Notes: generated by a model from the sequence alone, not told the origin. Shown: positions 45,701 through 58,199, counted from the first letter of the stretch. The stretch is DNA of 64,000 nucleotides from Klebsormidium nitens (GCA_000708835.1 DF236958.1:72860-136859); one strand, 5' to 3'. Translations and numbers: made by a program.

Positions 45701-48700
45701 ACCTCGTTAGACTGCGCCAGGCTGGTTTCCAGCTTGAGACTGTACCCCTCGAGCCGCTCGACCGCCGCCGTCAGCTTATCGAGCTCCGCCTGTTGCCGTT
45801 TCGAAAGGAGCCGGTAGTCAAGGTCCTCTTGAATCTTGAGATTGTTTTGCACTTTCAGCGCGCGCTGTCCGAACTGTAGGGTGCTCAGGGTCTCCTGGAA
45901 GTGCTCCGGGTTGGGGCCGATCGTGATGATCAATGACGTGCGCGCGGAACCTGGAAGAAGTGGGTAGGGGGATTAAGTGATGGGGTTAAGGGCCTTTACA
46001 GCGAGGTTTGAAAGCGCTGACGGTTTGTCTGGAGGAGGCTCAGAGTCTCCGGGAAGTGCTCCGGGTTGGGGGCATTCGTAAGCATCAACGACAATGACGT
46101 GCGTGGGGAGCTTGGAGGTAGTGGGTAAATATGGGGTTAGGAGATTCGAGGGCATGGTTAGCGTAGCTTGAAAGTGGGGTTAATGTGCCTTAAGAGTGTG
46201 TCTAGGAGAATATCAGTGAGATGTGGGCTCAAGCATTAGCCAGGGCAGACTTTGCGAGATTCATACAAATCTCAATTGAAAAACAATGGTTTCTCTACTC
46301 AGGTAGAGAACTAACTGTTGGCCTGACCTGTTTTGCCTTTGCTTCCCACGTTTTCGAGGTGCATCCATTGATCGGGCCGCAAAAACGGATGGTTTCGCAA
46401 TGTTTGTAATATTCAGTATTCGCCGTCAGTGTCTCAAAGTGAAGCAGACGGAATAAGCGCTCTTACCTCCAAACGAATCCTTGAGCAATCGGGTTAGCTT
46501 GGACTCTCGGTAGGGGATGTGCCCCGGGTTTGGTTCGGTTAGGCAGTTGATGCACTTGCCGAGCGTGGTCAGCGATAGGTTGATGCTCTTCGCTTCGTCG
46601 GCCATGTGGCCAGCGCTACCTGGAACGGGTTCGAGGTCCTTGAGTTTGAGGCTTCGGAAGATCGACTGCCAGGGCTTTTTTGTGCAAATAGGGCCACCAT
46701 TGTTGATCGTCTCGAGAGGTAAATATGGCTGAAAGAACGAATTAGGGGAGGACCGCTTGACAGCTTTGCAGCTCGCGTTGCTTTGTCGCCAGATGGAAAT
46801 TTGTTTGCGACTCGTTTCTCGGCCAGACTCGTGAGTTTCTCGAGTCTGGCCGATGAGGCATAGCGGCTGATTTATCCAGAAAAGACGATCCTTTATAGAA
46901 GAAAAGCTTACAATCTCTCAGCGTTATGGCTATGAAATGGTCTCCACGAAAGATCCGATTGCGGGTGCAATCAAGCACCCGCGTCTCGAGCTAATCAAAG
47001 CGACGTGACGTTTATCAATGACCGGCGCATCGAAAGCTGGCCGCACCTGATTTGTTGATTCTTTCAGACCCAGCCAGATCCGCCAGGTAGAGCTTTCCGC
47101 GTCGGAGCAGCACAATGTTCTCCCCTTTGTCCGCGTCCTTCGGCTGCCGCAGCACCGTCAGGATCATGAGGGCGTGACTGCGACTAGAGCTGGCGTTCTG
47201 CAACCGGAATGACGGAAATAGAGTTGGAAACCGGAATATAGATAGGAGGCTGCTGAAGCGAAGGACGTAAGGTAGCCAAGGAAAGGCGGGTCCTTTTGAA
47301 GCATGCGGCAAGGATTGGAGAAAAGATGGATTCTCTGGTTGAGAGCAAGATTCATTTGCAGACTTCTGGGATAAGGATAGAACAAAGTCGTGAAACCGCG
47401 TCTCAAGTGGTTGGAAAGAGCGATTCCATCGGGAAATCCTCAAAAGCTTTGCCATGACTACAATTTTATCAACACAGTTACTTTTCTGATCTGATATGCC
47501 TTCCAATGCTTGTGTCAATGGATTCGAAAACATGTTCACGTTTGCTTGTTCGAAACGAGATGAGGAAGAACGCAGCCGCTTAGAAAGTGATTCTTAGAAA
47601 GTAGCTTACCATCTTCTGATTAGCCACGACCCTGCTCTTGCTGGCAACCTCCATGATGCTGATGCAGTGGTCCAGGTTGTCCAGCATCACTTCCTCCACG
47701 CCGGGCATCGTCACCTGCGCAAACGCCACGTGGCTGTCTGTTATTCGCCGCAAGGTCTTTCGACGCAGCTCGTCTCGTGGCGCTTTCAAGAACGAACGTC
47801 CTCCTGTCCGGGTCAGTCGCTTCACGACTGACTCAATTCAAAGTCGTTCGTTTATCCTCTTCTAAGGGAAGTGCGTGCCTATCTTATACAAATGGGAAAG
47901 AATCTCTGTCTCCAGTCATTCCTTTGAGACTGTTCGAAAGAGACTCTAATTTCGGGTCAACTTATACACCATTGCCACGGAGTGTTTCTCAGTCAGCTCG
48001 TCTTCAATCGTTCTTCGTCCAGCTGAGCACTGCATTGGCCCTGGCAAGTTGGCCTACCTCTTTGGTGTCCGGGTCTTCGTAGAGGGTGATGTTCGCATTC
48101 TCGGGTCTTAGCAAGTCTTGCACCATCTCCATGTACATCTGCAGCTCACTCAAAAGTGTGGCATTAACCGATTTTAATCGTCATTCAGACTGCTTCGTCA
48201 AAGAAAGCATCCATCTTCAAGCAGGTCCTAGAGTCTGATCGGTCAGCGGCATGACTGCACGCCTGTTCCAATCTCGTTGGTCTCCAGATGTGAGTTTATG
48301 CGTCGAAAGCGAGTATAAGAGCAAACTTTTGACGTGTGTTTTCAGATTCAAACCAAGCAGTATCTGGGGGTATCAAGAAGAGCGCAGCTTGTACGGCCAG
48401 ACTTTTGCGATTCGTAGGGATTCGCAGTCGTGCGCAGCCCCACCTGTACATAGCTCAGCTTGATGCTCGTGTTATACTCGGTGTCAGCTACTGCCTTCTC
48501 GAAGAGGTCCTCCACTGCCCGCACCATCATGCCCCGCGCACTCTTGTCCTCCAGGCCGATGTTCGCGAGCGTGTGCGTCTTTCCGGTTCCCGTCTGGCCG
48601 TACGCAAGCACTGTCCCGTTGTAGCCTTGCAGAACGCTCTGCAATATCGACGTGCCAGATTTTATGGAGTGAAGGGGCTTGAATTACGGTATTAAGCCCC

Positions 48701-50093
48701 TCTAAATGGAGGATTTTGTGATTTTTGGAGCAGTCCTGATAACTCACGAAGAGTGAAACGGATCGTTGCCTTGAGCAGTTGAAGTAGCTGAATCAGATTC
48801 GAATGAAGATCTGCTAGGCAAAGTCGGCTCGCTCTTCAGGTAGAAGGCTCTCAGACATCATTCGAGCTGACCAAATAGGTAACAGAGCTTTTCGGTCGTG
48901 TAGCCTGCAAAACCGTTTCATAGACCGCGTGAATCAGTACATCGACCACCCCAACAAAGACACGGCCCCATTCGTGGCAATCTGCAGGAACAAGCTTGAA
49001 ATTAAGCGGCGCGCGGCGTCTAAGAAAGCCTTGTTGCAAGCCCACCTGCCCTTGTGAGCCTCAGCTCACCTCGACAACCGGCTGCGTGACGGTCTCATAC
49101 ACCTTCTTCTGGCTTGCATGGTCCGGTAGAACGGTGTCATAAAAGTACGAGTCGGTTTCCCAGTGGTTCTTCTTGAGTGTCACCCGCTTGATCTCTGGTT
49201 CCATGAATACGACGTCCGCGAAGTCTTTGTCGCCTTTTGTCTCGTCCGCCGTCCGAGGCCGCAGCCGGACCACGACGCGGACGCGTCCGGCGAGCTGCTC
49301 TGCAGGTCGATGAGGGCTCGGGTCAGCTCATAAGTGGTTGGCATTGGCACTCAGCACTTCATTGAACATAAATCTGTACAATTGGGAAGTACATATCAGC
49401 AGGATTGGGAACCTCGTAAAGTCCAATCATCAAGGGTCAAAAGAAGAGATGACGTAGGCGTTGTAACTATTCAATGTTTTCGAGCAACTTGAATCCTTGT
49501 TTGGGCAAGATGCTGGAAACACCCTAGCTGAAATATGCTCCGCAGGTTCCTCCAACTTTCTGCCACCCGTGATTGGTGCCGTCATACCTTAACCCCCCTT
49601 GCTCATTTCTCACAGAAAGTCTTCGTCGAAGAAGAGGATCATTTGTAGGAATGTTCATGGCCCCTCCATGTCAGACCAGACTGACATGTGTGACATTTAT
49701 GGACCCTTGAAAGTAGGTAGAGCTTCTTGCCAGGTGGTCTGATTGACAATTCGCCAGACCCTGTTGAAGGACACATAGGGCCCGGGGCACCCGAGGCTCC
49801 ACTTGGCCTATCGAAAGTTGAAATACTTCCACAATGCTGAACCGCACATACTGCACAAAATCGATTGCCTAAAAGGTGATGGCATTCTGCTGACCTTCTT
49901 TCTTTGCTTTGGGAACTTCATCCCCCTTGGAACTCCTCCTTGCGGTTGCGGAGCCATCCTTTGGTGGACTCTGCACGCTGGCCCCATTCTGCCTCGCTGA
50001 ATGGGGCCGCTTGCTAGTCGTTTCCTGGAAAATGCTGGGCCCCCTCGGTTTGCTGCCCGGCGAATCCTTGTTGAAGCTCTCTGTGCGCTTCAT
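39672..50093 (-). CDS. Armadillo-repeat kinesin (ARK, plant ungrouped kinesin), 968 residues, 18 exons
   Basis: Exons 5' to 3': 49895-50093, 49070-49299, 48444-48638, 48058-48138, 47610-47714, 47047-47197, 46467-46619, 45703-45950, 45221-45427, 44611-44931, 44112-44201, 43411-43597, 42724-42816, 42273-42398, 41787-41912, 41322-41444, 40801-40923 and 39672-39820. All use GT-AG and every phase joins. A basic N-terminal leader (1-66) precedes a kinesin motor (about 68-400): RVRVVVRLRPR, P-loop AYGQTGTGKT (157-164 core), switch I NASSSRSH (271-278) and switch II LADLAGSE (308-315). A coiled-coil stalk spans about 420-720. Armadillo repeats then run to the end (GGLRALFDLI, AGAIANLA, AGAIANLCGN, LAQVARGIANF). 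This is the architecture of Arabidopsis ARK1-3, microtubule plus-end motors that affect tip growth and microtubule dynamics. That role is inferred from the family. Confidence 0.93.
39813..40160. repeat. Repeated acceptor edge of the last kinesin exon
   Basis: The true acceptor and first exon bases (minus strand) appear on the plus strand as gttcgactctgca at 39813. The same 13 bases recur at 40029, and at 40148 with one change (cttcgactctgca). Flanking bases show partial similarity (gcgcg before, caa/cgg after). Both copies lie in the intron immediately upstream and keep a TGCAG acceptor. Confidence 0.65.
42848..42890. repeat. Short caccagtt repeat
   Basis: The octamer caccagtt occurs about four times, with small gaps and a T-run, in the kinesin-gene intron just upstream (minus strand) of the exon 42724-42816. 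On the sense strand it is purine-rich with GGTGAA words. Confidence 0.8.
45883..46172. repeat. ~155-bp duplication of a kinesin exon acceptor edge
   Basis: The genuine exon end 45883-45950 and adjoining intron (gaagtgctccgggttggggc, then caatgacgtgcg, then gtgggta, then tttgaaag) is repeated from 46038 as gaagtgctccgggttggggg, caatgacgtgcg, gtgggta and cttgaaag. The shared order over about 130 bp makes the duplication certain. The copy contains the motor segment ITIGPNPEHFQ in decayed form. A third fragment may begin at about 46170. Confidence 0.9.
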
Positions 50094-52463
50094 TGTGTCT
50101 GAAGGCTGTGGACGTTATGGCTGTTTGGTGCAAAGCTGCTAGCATCTGAGCTTAGGGACGAATTGTTGAGCAAGTCATGTCGAAGAAATGAGTTTTCTAT
50201 ATGCTGCTGGTCCTTTTCCATGTGCTACTCATGAGGAGCCAGATGCCAAACTTTCCTTATTTTTGTGCTGATCGGGCCAGGTTTGTAACCTTGTCCCGCC
50301 GATCACTTACAATCGGGTTACAATCCTTCGTCAAGCACCTTGGGCATGGAAACAAACACCGTCTCGAGTCTGGTTCTGCTTGCGTTGATCACATTATCTT
50401 GACAGGTGAGGAACTTTCGCATTTGCTATGCGACTTGGCAGCATTATGCAGGGACGCCCCACCCTTGAAACTTTCAGGCCGCCCAAGCCTGAAGGAAGCC
50501 TGCAACTTGAAGGCTGAAGCTGGTAGCGACGCTTCGCATCCAGGCGCTGACTCGATGAGAAGTAAGATCCAATCCTTCTAGTACTACCTTGCTCTCGGCT
50601 GAACAGATGTCAGATATTCTGGCGCGGAGACGGCTAAGGAAATCGCGTCCGAGTCTAGGCTAGGTTTTCTAGTGCCTCTGTGTATCTCATATACCGGACT
50701 TGAGTAGCGCGCGAGCATCGCTCGGTTTCCAATTTTAGCCAAATGCGAGCCCGGTGGTTTTGTAGTGACCGGTTGACATTGACATGGCCTATGTAGCTAG
50801 GTCCCGACTTCCTCTACGAGGTGCGTGGTAGGTATGTCCCCGGGCTGCCAACACGGTCGCAATGTTATGGTGTTATTTACAATCCGACCGCTTTACCGGT
50901 ACGGAGAGGGTCTGTGTCAATGGTTCACATCCTATGCTCCTACAGACCCAAAAAGAGCATAGGACTACCGCAAGCAGCTAGAGGCGTATACGCCGATTCT
51001 ATGACTAATCAGGCCACTTATACTACCGCACGTTCTTAAAATTTCAGGTTCTTTATAGGCAACGCTACGGCAACTTCTACCACGATTCTACATTGAAGAA
51101 TGTCTATATGACTACACTGGAGCCGCTAAAAACCCCTCCGAGGTCCCTTGGCTTTTAACTTGGGCCCGCCTTTTGTGGAGGGGAAAAGGTACTCCAGTGT
51201 GGTTCCCTGGGAAGTGACCGGTTGCTCAAAGTGAAGGCTGAATGTCATGCGACCGTCGAGCATACTGGCGACGGTTACTTGGGTCCTTCGCGTTTTTGTA
51301 CCCTAAAGCTACTCCCCACTGTCCCCAGCGTGGTACAAAGGTCATTCAGCGTGTGTTTGTATTTACAGTAGTGCCCCGGGTGCCAATCTACTGGGTTTCT
51401 GCTCAGGCCGAGCTTGCACTGCTTTGAGCTGACCGTCGCTTCGCCGGGGCCCTGCGTTCAACCACTGAGTTCTTAGCACGTCTGCGTGAATGCAGAGTTG
51501 GCCCCTAAACATACCTAATAGAATGAAGCTGGCTGGATGATTGTAGAACCCTGAAGATACTACTACGGTAGTACAGGCTTCGTCTCCCAAGGTAGAATAC
51601 AGAGTTACTACTCATGTACATGCACGTGAGAGCGCAATCGCTGACGTCACATGTCGTCTTCCGAGTCAACTCGTGGGTAACACATGATGCACTGTCTTCT
51701 TTTCTGCCACTGCCACATCACAAACTTGGCCCCCCGACGAACTGGCGCCTTAAAGGCGCCAATTCGGTTTGCTCCAAATAGGCAACAAAGATTACAACAC
51801 TTTGACACAACAAAGGCACCAAAAATGCTTCGAGGGACTAAGTGACGCCCAATTGACGCGTGCCTTTCGGACGTCAAATATGCTTCAGGTCCAATCTGGT
51901 GTTCTTTTGGTGTCACTTTGGAGACTGATGGGCGGAAAACATTACAACAGTTTGGTATGGGCATTGGTGGTGCCTTTTAGGCGCCAATCTGTCGGGGGGG
52001 GGAGTTTGTGATGCAAGCCTCATCATGTCACATGTGACTGGAGGTTCAGGCATATGGCAAAAAGAAGCATGCTTGGCAAAAAACAATACCGACAATGGAC
52101 TCACATAGTGAGGCAATTCTGCAGGCCAGCAAGTTGGTGCAACATACTGCAATCACACACAGACTGCTGGCGTGCAGAGTGCAATCTCAGGAGTCTTACA
52201 CTCTTCTCAAGTCACGGCATTGCCTCTTCCAATGCAGCATTGCCTGCCTCCTCAACACAGGGCAGACTGTCACAAAGATCGCTCTCAGGGCACCAAACGA
52301 TTGGCGCAAGGAACATTCTTGCTCCTATAAGGGAGACGCAATACTGTTCCAACCACGTTTGGATTCTGCTAACGTCTGCTCCTTCTCGTTTCTCTTGCCC
52401 ATGGATTGGCACAGTTCCCTGCATTGACCCAATTTGCTAAGACCAGTTTTTTTGGGGGCCACA
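50094..52463. other. Divergent intergenic region between the kinesin and the next gene
   Basis: It should contain both promoters. An ATG-initiated plus-strand ORF at 50201-50581 (126 residues, with EELSHLLCDLAALCRDAPPL) overlaps the presumed kinesin leader and is not convincing. A foldback element lies at 51716-52013. No other gene or RNA was recognised. Confidence 0.45.
51716..52013. mobile_element. Foldback / MITE-like element, 298 bp
   Basis: The ends are inverted repeats of about 45 bp. The left arm starts catcacaaacttggcccccc and continues through ggcgccttaaaggcgcc. The reverse complement of the right arm starts catcacaaactccccccccc and continues through attggcgcctaaaaggcacc. The left arm carries its own palindrome (ggcgcctt, a, aaggcgcc). 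The interior has a direct repeat attacaaca at about 51790 and 51943 and no coding capacity. A target-site duplication is not clear (at most CA on both sides). Confidence 0.75.
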
Positions 52464-55400
52464 ATGGAGTCTTACTACAGCACGTGGCAGCAACCCCAGA
52501 GCGGCGCACCCCCGAAAGTCGAGATCACCTCGCCGGCGGGCGCCTGGCCTCGCAATCCCGTTTGGCATAACGTTAATCCAGATGAAACCCCGCGACAAGT
52601 TTCCGGGGGGCGGTCCAGCGGAAACGCTTACGTATGGTCCCCCCCCACCAGCCCGGCCTGCATCTACCGGGAGAGTCCCCGGCTAGAAAGTTATGCGAGC
52701 CCGACGTCGCCTTCCTGGGGGGGTCACCCGCAGGTTTATGATCAGGGGGGGGTTGCGGCGCAGCCATTTTATCCCCCGTCAAAGGCAATCCCGATCCGGT
52801 CGCCAAACCACCGGCCAGTGACGTCGCCCGTGACGTCACCCATCTCTCCGATGTCCCCCGCCTCTCCTGAGGCGTTCTCGCCGATCTACGGCCGCGGGCC
52901 GCCGAAGCCCAGCTACAACTGGGGCGTGCATGCAGAGGGGGGGCAAATTCGCCCCTGTAACTGGGGGGAGGAGCAGATGTCGAGCCAGAATCGGAGCAGG
53001 AGAGAACAGCCCACGTCTCCGCAGATGTACTATTCTCCGATGCTGTCTCCGCAAAGGGTTTCCGAGCGGAGTAATAGGGCAGCGTATTTTGGCTGGGATG
53101 GGGTTTTGGCGTCGGAAGGATCGGTGGTGAGCCCGAGGAGCGGCGTGGCTAGCCCTCGAATGGTGGAAGTTATCAAGGTCAATGAAAGCAAGCCTGGGAA
53201 GGTAGGTTGGCAAAATTATGCTCCGCGGTTCTACCTAGGTCTTGGCGCTCTTGAGGCCTTGGACGGTTCGCTTAACCGGTACATGTTAGCCGATATGCCC
53301 CTGTGTTCATTAGGAAGAAATCCTGCTCGTTTGACTGGCGAGAAAGATTTTTGGACTGCGCTTTCTCTCGAGCTGTTCAGCAGAAACTTCGAAGTATGTT
53401 GATGGCCTTTGGAGCTTAACTGCTCCAAAGGCCATAATCGTAGGTGTTATAATTGTACTGGACACATCAACAGTTGCACGCATCAAAGCAAGAATAACGA
53501 AACGGTGCAAGTTTGCAACCAATCAAAGCGTAACCAAAGTAGATACGGATTACTCTGATGGAGATCTGAGAAATAGCTTGCAACCGTACTGCCATTAAGC
53601 AGCCGATGCGTGACCTTGAGGTCAGCACCACCTTTGGGACTGCAGCCGTCATTTCAAATATCGAGAATACGAACTGTTACGTGGTCCAGAAAATGGAGCC
53701 CCCTTCGGCTACTCATCGTGCTGAGGCCATGTAGATGCACCAAGTTTAGTAGTTGCTTCTTCTGATCGCTGCCACGTGTCCTGCAACAGGAGTCCGAGAA
53801 GGCCCTTCCGGTGGATCCGTTTGGTATGACCGGAGAGGCGGAAGAGATGACGGACGTCGGAATCAAGGCGCTTAAGGCACGCAAAAAGTCATTCGAAGTA
53901 AGCGCGATCCTTTGTTGTTCCTGCTGGTAACTGGGCGTCGTCTGTAAGATGCTGCATGTTCTTATCAAAACCAAGGCGGAAGAGCTTGCAAGTCACCGTT
54001 CTGCCCAATTGGGCGTCTTGTAAAGATGCTGCATGTTCATGTTGGAAGCAAGGCGGAACAGCTTGCAAAGCTAAAAGAGGGAAAAGCTTACATGGTTCGC
54101 GTACTCTGGTCTGCTTCATGAATCGACAGCATTAGAGAGTCCTTGGTCAAGAAGCGACGGTCACACGAGAGCGTTGCTGCGACACACGCAGACAGAACCC
54201 ACGCCTCGCCCCTTCTTAACGTCGCATGTCGTATAGGACGACGGCACGGTGGAAGAGCAGGGCAGCAAGATCCACCCCTGACACGTATTGGCAACGGAAT
54301 TGTTCACTAAACAGACTGTTGAATGTTCATTAACATTTAGAAGCTCCGGGCACACAAACTAGAAAGCCTAAACTAGAACATCACGCGCTTTGCACCTTTT
54401 CCACCGAACCACCATTCTAACCCTACCCGTCCCTCGGGTGCCGATGTTAGTGAACACTTGGTTTGAGAACAATCCCGTTGCCAAAACCCCTCTGAAACCA
54501 GAACCTTCCAAACCTGCAGGCTTCCGAGTCGGTCATTGAGAAGGGCTGCATGCTCGTCGAGTTGCTCCTGGACAGGTGAGAGCCGCTTATCAATAACAAG
54601 ACTTTACTCGACATTGAAAGTCACAAGCAGCCGAAAGGCGTAGCAAAAGCTTTCTATCATGGAAGACGTCAAGTTTTGTTGTGTGGCAAAGCGACGCGAT
54701 CGGCCCCGAACCACAACCTTCCAAACGCGCACAGAACAGGGTATGCCCAGGACGACCGGTTCGAGTGACGCCATTGATTCGCGGCTGTGCGAGATTGGAC
54801 TTTGCCACGCACATACTCGAGAAAGCCTTCAAACGCTTCAAATATCGTTTGATTCGCGTTTAGCACATTTACTATGTCGATTCCGCCAGCTTACACTTGA
54901 ACACACCGATTCTCTTTTCGATTGTCCAGATCAGACGGAATCAAGCAAGGACTCGGACTCTTCGCGTCCCGATGTCCTTGATAATGTTCTGACTGATTAC
55001 CGTCGTTCTTCACCCCTTCAATGTATTGCGAAGCGATGTATCAGGGAAACCAGTCGAGAAACACCGACAACGGTACCGTCTCTAATCCAGATTCTCATAT
55101 CATTCTCGTTGCAGGGTTTCGTCGCCGTCCACTGTTTGCAGTTCAGTATCGCGTTTGGTCGCGCAAAGGTGAGAATGTGGTGGTCACTAGACAGACGCCA
55201 CTCAGCAACATTACCACTCATAGTTAGCCGTTGTGGTGCGCTCTTTCCAAAAGGGTTCTCGTGACCATGCCCTTCACACCTCCATTCTTTCGCCTTAACG
55301 GGACCCCGTATGATTGCTTTTGGTAGTGTTCTGCACCTGTCGCGAACGTGCCGCAGCAATACTCTGCGTTACAGACTCTCGACCGAGAGCGGCGTTCTAT

Positions 55401-57997
55401 TAAAATCCTATCGTTTCCTTCAAATCAGTCCTTCTCTCTACTAACCCTTCCTAACCCGCTCCCTAACCGCAGGGTTCCGTTGGGCGGCGCTCTCCCTGCT
55501 CTGCTCGAGGCCTTCGCCGAGCGGCGCTTTTCGGACGGCGAACTTTTCTTCGAGCACGCGCTGGCCGCCAGCTGGCAGCGTCCGGATGTCGAGCGGCGCT
55601 GTTTGGCGGACGCCGTTTTGGCGTTTCTGGACGTCCGGGTCATGAACTGCGGCCACGTGTACACGGGCACGCTCAAGATCACGGAGCGCGAGTTCGGCGA
55701 CCAGGCGCGCGGCGCCGCGCCGGGGGAGGTCGCCAAGTCGCATGCGCATAAGACAGGAGAGTTCCTGACGCGGATTTTTATGGGGTGAGCGGTGCAATCC
55801 TTACATCCAAGCCGTTCTGTCCTCACCCTTTACGCAATGGTCGAGGCTGGTGGCAATTGCCAGCATCGCGATGTTTCTGAATCGAACCGTGATTATTCCG
55901 CGTCGTTCAAGCTCCTCATTTCCCTGCAGACCTTATTTGCAACCTGGCTTCACGCCTTTTGTCTGTCTCATAGCCAGATCAACATTTGCGATGAACAAAC
56001 TATCCATCAAGGCGGCAAGATTTTCAAATTCAAGTTCGTGACGCGAATCTAATGATCTCCCCGCTTCTGATCGCCAGGCACAAGGGCCCCGGCCCGGCGC
56101 TGGTGGAGCTCATGTTCGAGAAGATGCCACGTGTCGGCGTGCGACGCGACCTCGTCGCCGGGGTTTTCCACGAGGTACTGGCCAAGAGCCGTAAGAAGGT
56201 TGCCAAAGTGCACTACGCACAAAGCTCGGGCGTCGCGCGCTGGTGGAAGGGGTTGGCCACCGGGGGTGACGTCAGCTTCGAGGAGTGGCTGGACCGCGAT
56301 CTCGGCATGGTGAGCATTTGACGGGTCCCCCAACGTGTGGAGTTTTTACTAACTTGTATCTGTGTTTTGAGACGGGCTTCAAACGAAATAATTGTTGCGT
56401 TATCTCACATCGACCTCCCAAACAGAGTCAAAACACGTGTCTGTTTCATGTCAAGCATTCCGAGGTTTCTCGTGACGTTCTTCATTGCCACCCCGCTCCT
56501 TGTCGCCAACAAGAAGACCTTATTTTGAACCACGTGAAAGAACAGACTTCAAGAAAGGAGCAAGGACTGTCAGATAAGCCCATTGCGAAAGTTTTGGGAA
56601 GCCGTTCCAAGGTATGTACAGGTACTCCAAATTGAATTCCGGCAAAGCCTTGACCGTTCCTTTCCGGTGCCGTCCAGACCGTTGCGGAGGTCCTTCCGGA
56701 GGACGGCGGCCCCAAGGGCCAGCAGCGGAAGCAGGCGGCCGCGGCCGCGGGCCTCGCGCGCTCGCGCAGCTTACCGCATGAAGCGCGCGCGATGTCGCCC
56801 CCGGCGACCGCGCAGCGCCCCAACGACCGCCCAATGTCGCCGCCTGTGCCGCCGCGGCCGCACGAGCGCCCGATGTCGCCTCCCATGCCGCGGCAGAATG
56901 ACCGCGCGGCCGCGCAAAACGCGCGGGGTTTAACACGCGGCGCGGCCGGCCTGGACCGCACGTGGTCTGCGCCGACGGACATGGCCAAAATGGAGGGCGG
57001 CCAGGAGGTACGGTTGAGATTCTCGATGCAGCAGATAGAATGGTTTGGATATTCAGGAGGATAGAAGGGCTGGACGCGAGAGTGGAAGGTCAAATGAAAG
57101 CTACCGGGGTTTGCGGAAGCAGAGTGAACATCACCAGGTTAACGGTGTGAAGCAAATAGTCGGATAATTACGCGCGCGGCTCTCAGAGGCTTTCCTGAAA
57201 GAGGCCAAAAGATCGCAGGCTGGCGCGTTTCTCCTCTGTTCTTCTGCCAGCCACGATGATACATCTTGAACGTTAGGGACAGTCTCCACTAGAATTTCGC
57301 TTTGAGGGCTTCTTAAAGATCGAATTTCCGCTGCCTGGTTTCAATCAATGCAGCGTGGACAGTCCAACGGAAGTGACGGGCTAGCAGCAACATCAAGCCC
57401 TTATAGAAGTTTGAAATTCTCTTCAAGGAACGTGCTGGCGACACCAGCGTCCCCAGATTGCTTAGGCAAAGCGACTGATCAAGTCTGGCGGATCCACTTG
57501 GCGTTCCTTACGCTGATCGCATTATTCTCCGTTCCGCTCAGGCTCCCCGGGTTCCGCCCGAAGACGCCACGGTCTCCATCACCGCGGTCCTGAGCGAGGA
57601 AGGGCACGTGACCTGGCTCTCGCCCCGGAAGGACGAACGGAGTGCCCGGTACGATCAACCGGTCTCTTCGCAAAGGGGAGAAACTCGCCCCGTCCGGTCA
57701 CAGCTGACCGCGGCGATCGCCACTGATCGGAACAACGGAACCCCTCGGGAGAAGCGCGTTAGTGCCACCAAGCAGTCGGGCCAAGCCCACTGGGGGCCGA
57801 ATATGAGTCAGGTTGCGTCCCCCCGCCAGGACACCGTTCCGGTTGGACAGCTTGGGATTCCGGCGGAAGCCAGGGTTGACGAGGACGAGTGGCGTCGGGT
57901 GACGAGCGAACTGAAGCGGATCGTCAGTCTCGGCCCGGGGCCGGAACGATTGAGGGAGATCGCGGAAGTAATCCTAGATTCCGCTGCGCAATCGTAG
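52464..57997 (+). CDS. Protein of unknown function with Pro/Ser-rich ends, 743 residues, 7 exons
   Basis: Exons 52464-53201, 53790-53897, 54520-54575, 55473-55784, 56078-56309, 56678-57007 and 57542-57997 (TAG) join in phase with GT-AG introns. Residues 1-246 are disordered, with many SP/TSP pairs (SPRLESYASPTSPS, TSPVTSPISPMSPASP), possible targets of proline-directed kinases. The centre (about 260-480) looks folded and helical: LPALLEAFAERRFSDGELFF, MNCGHVYTGTLKITE, KTGEFLTRIFMGH, FHEVLAKSRKKVAKVHYAQS. A second low-complexity region (about 520-558) repeats RPMSPP. The C-terminus ends with a helix containing DEWRRVTSELKRIVSLG. I recognise no family; the middle domain would be the query to search. 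The start ATG is the first in frame after the upstream stop region. Confidence 0.75.
53927..54075. repeat. 78-bp tandem duplication in an intron
   Basis: Two copies start near 53930 and 54008. They share gggcgtc, then gatgctgcatgttc, then caaggcgga(a)(g/c)agcttgcaa. They lie in the intron between the second and third exons of the 52464-57997 gene. Confidence 0.85.
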
Positions 57998-58199
57998 AGA
58001 TTCCGCTGCAGAAGCGTGGCGGATCTTGCGAGGGTTTTGCGGAATGGGCTTTGCTGAGGGTTCCTTGCACGGGTATGAAAACCAAGCAGCCTGAAAGGCT
58101 TTGCGAATTGAGGCTAAGTGGACACTTCTTACGAGGAAGATGTTTCTAGGTGGATTAGCATAAAAGGTAGAAATTAGAACAGGCTCTGAGATTACGTAC

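Noticed and set aside
50201-50581. 126-codon ATG frame upstream of the kinesin
   Set aside because: It overlaps the expected kinesin promoter and leader on the opposite strand, with no family or splice evidence.
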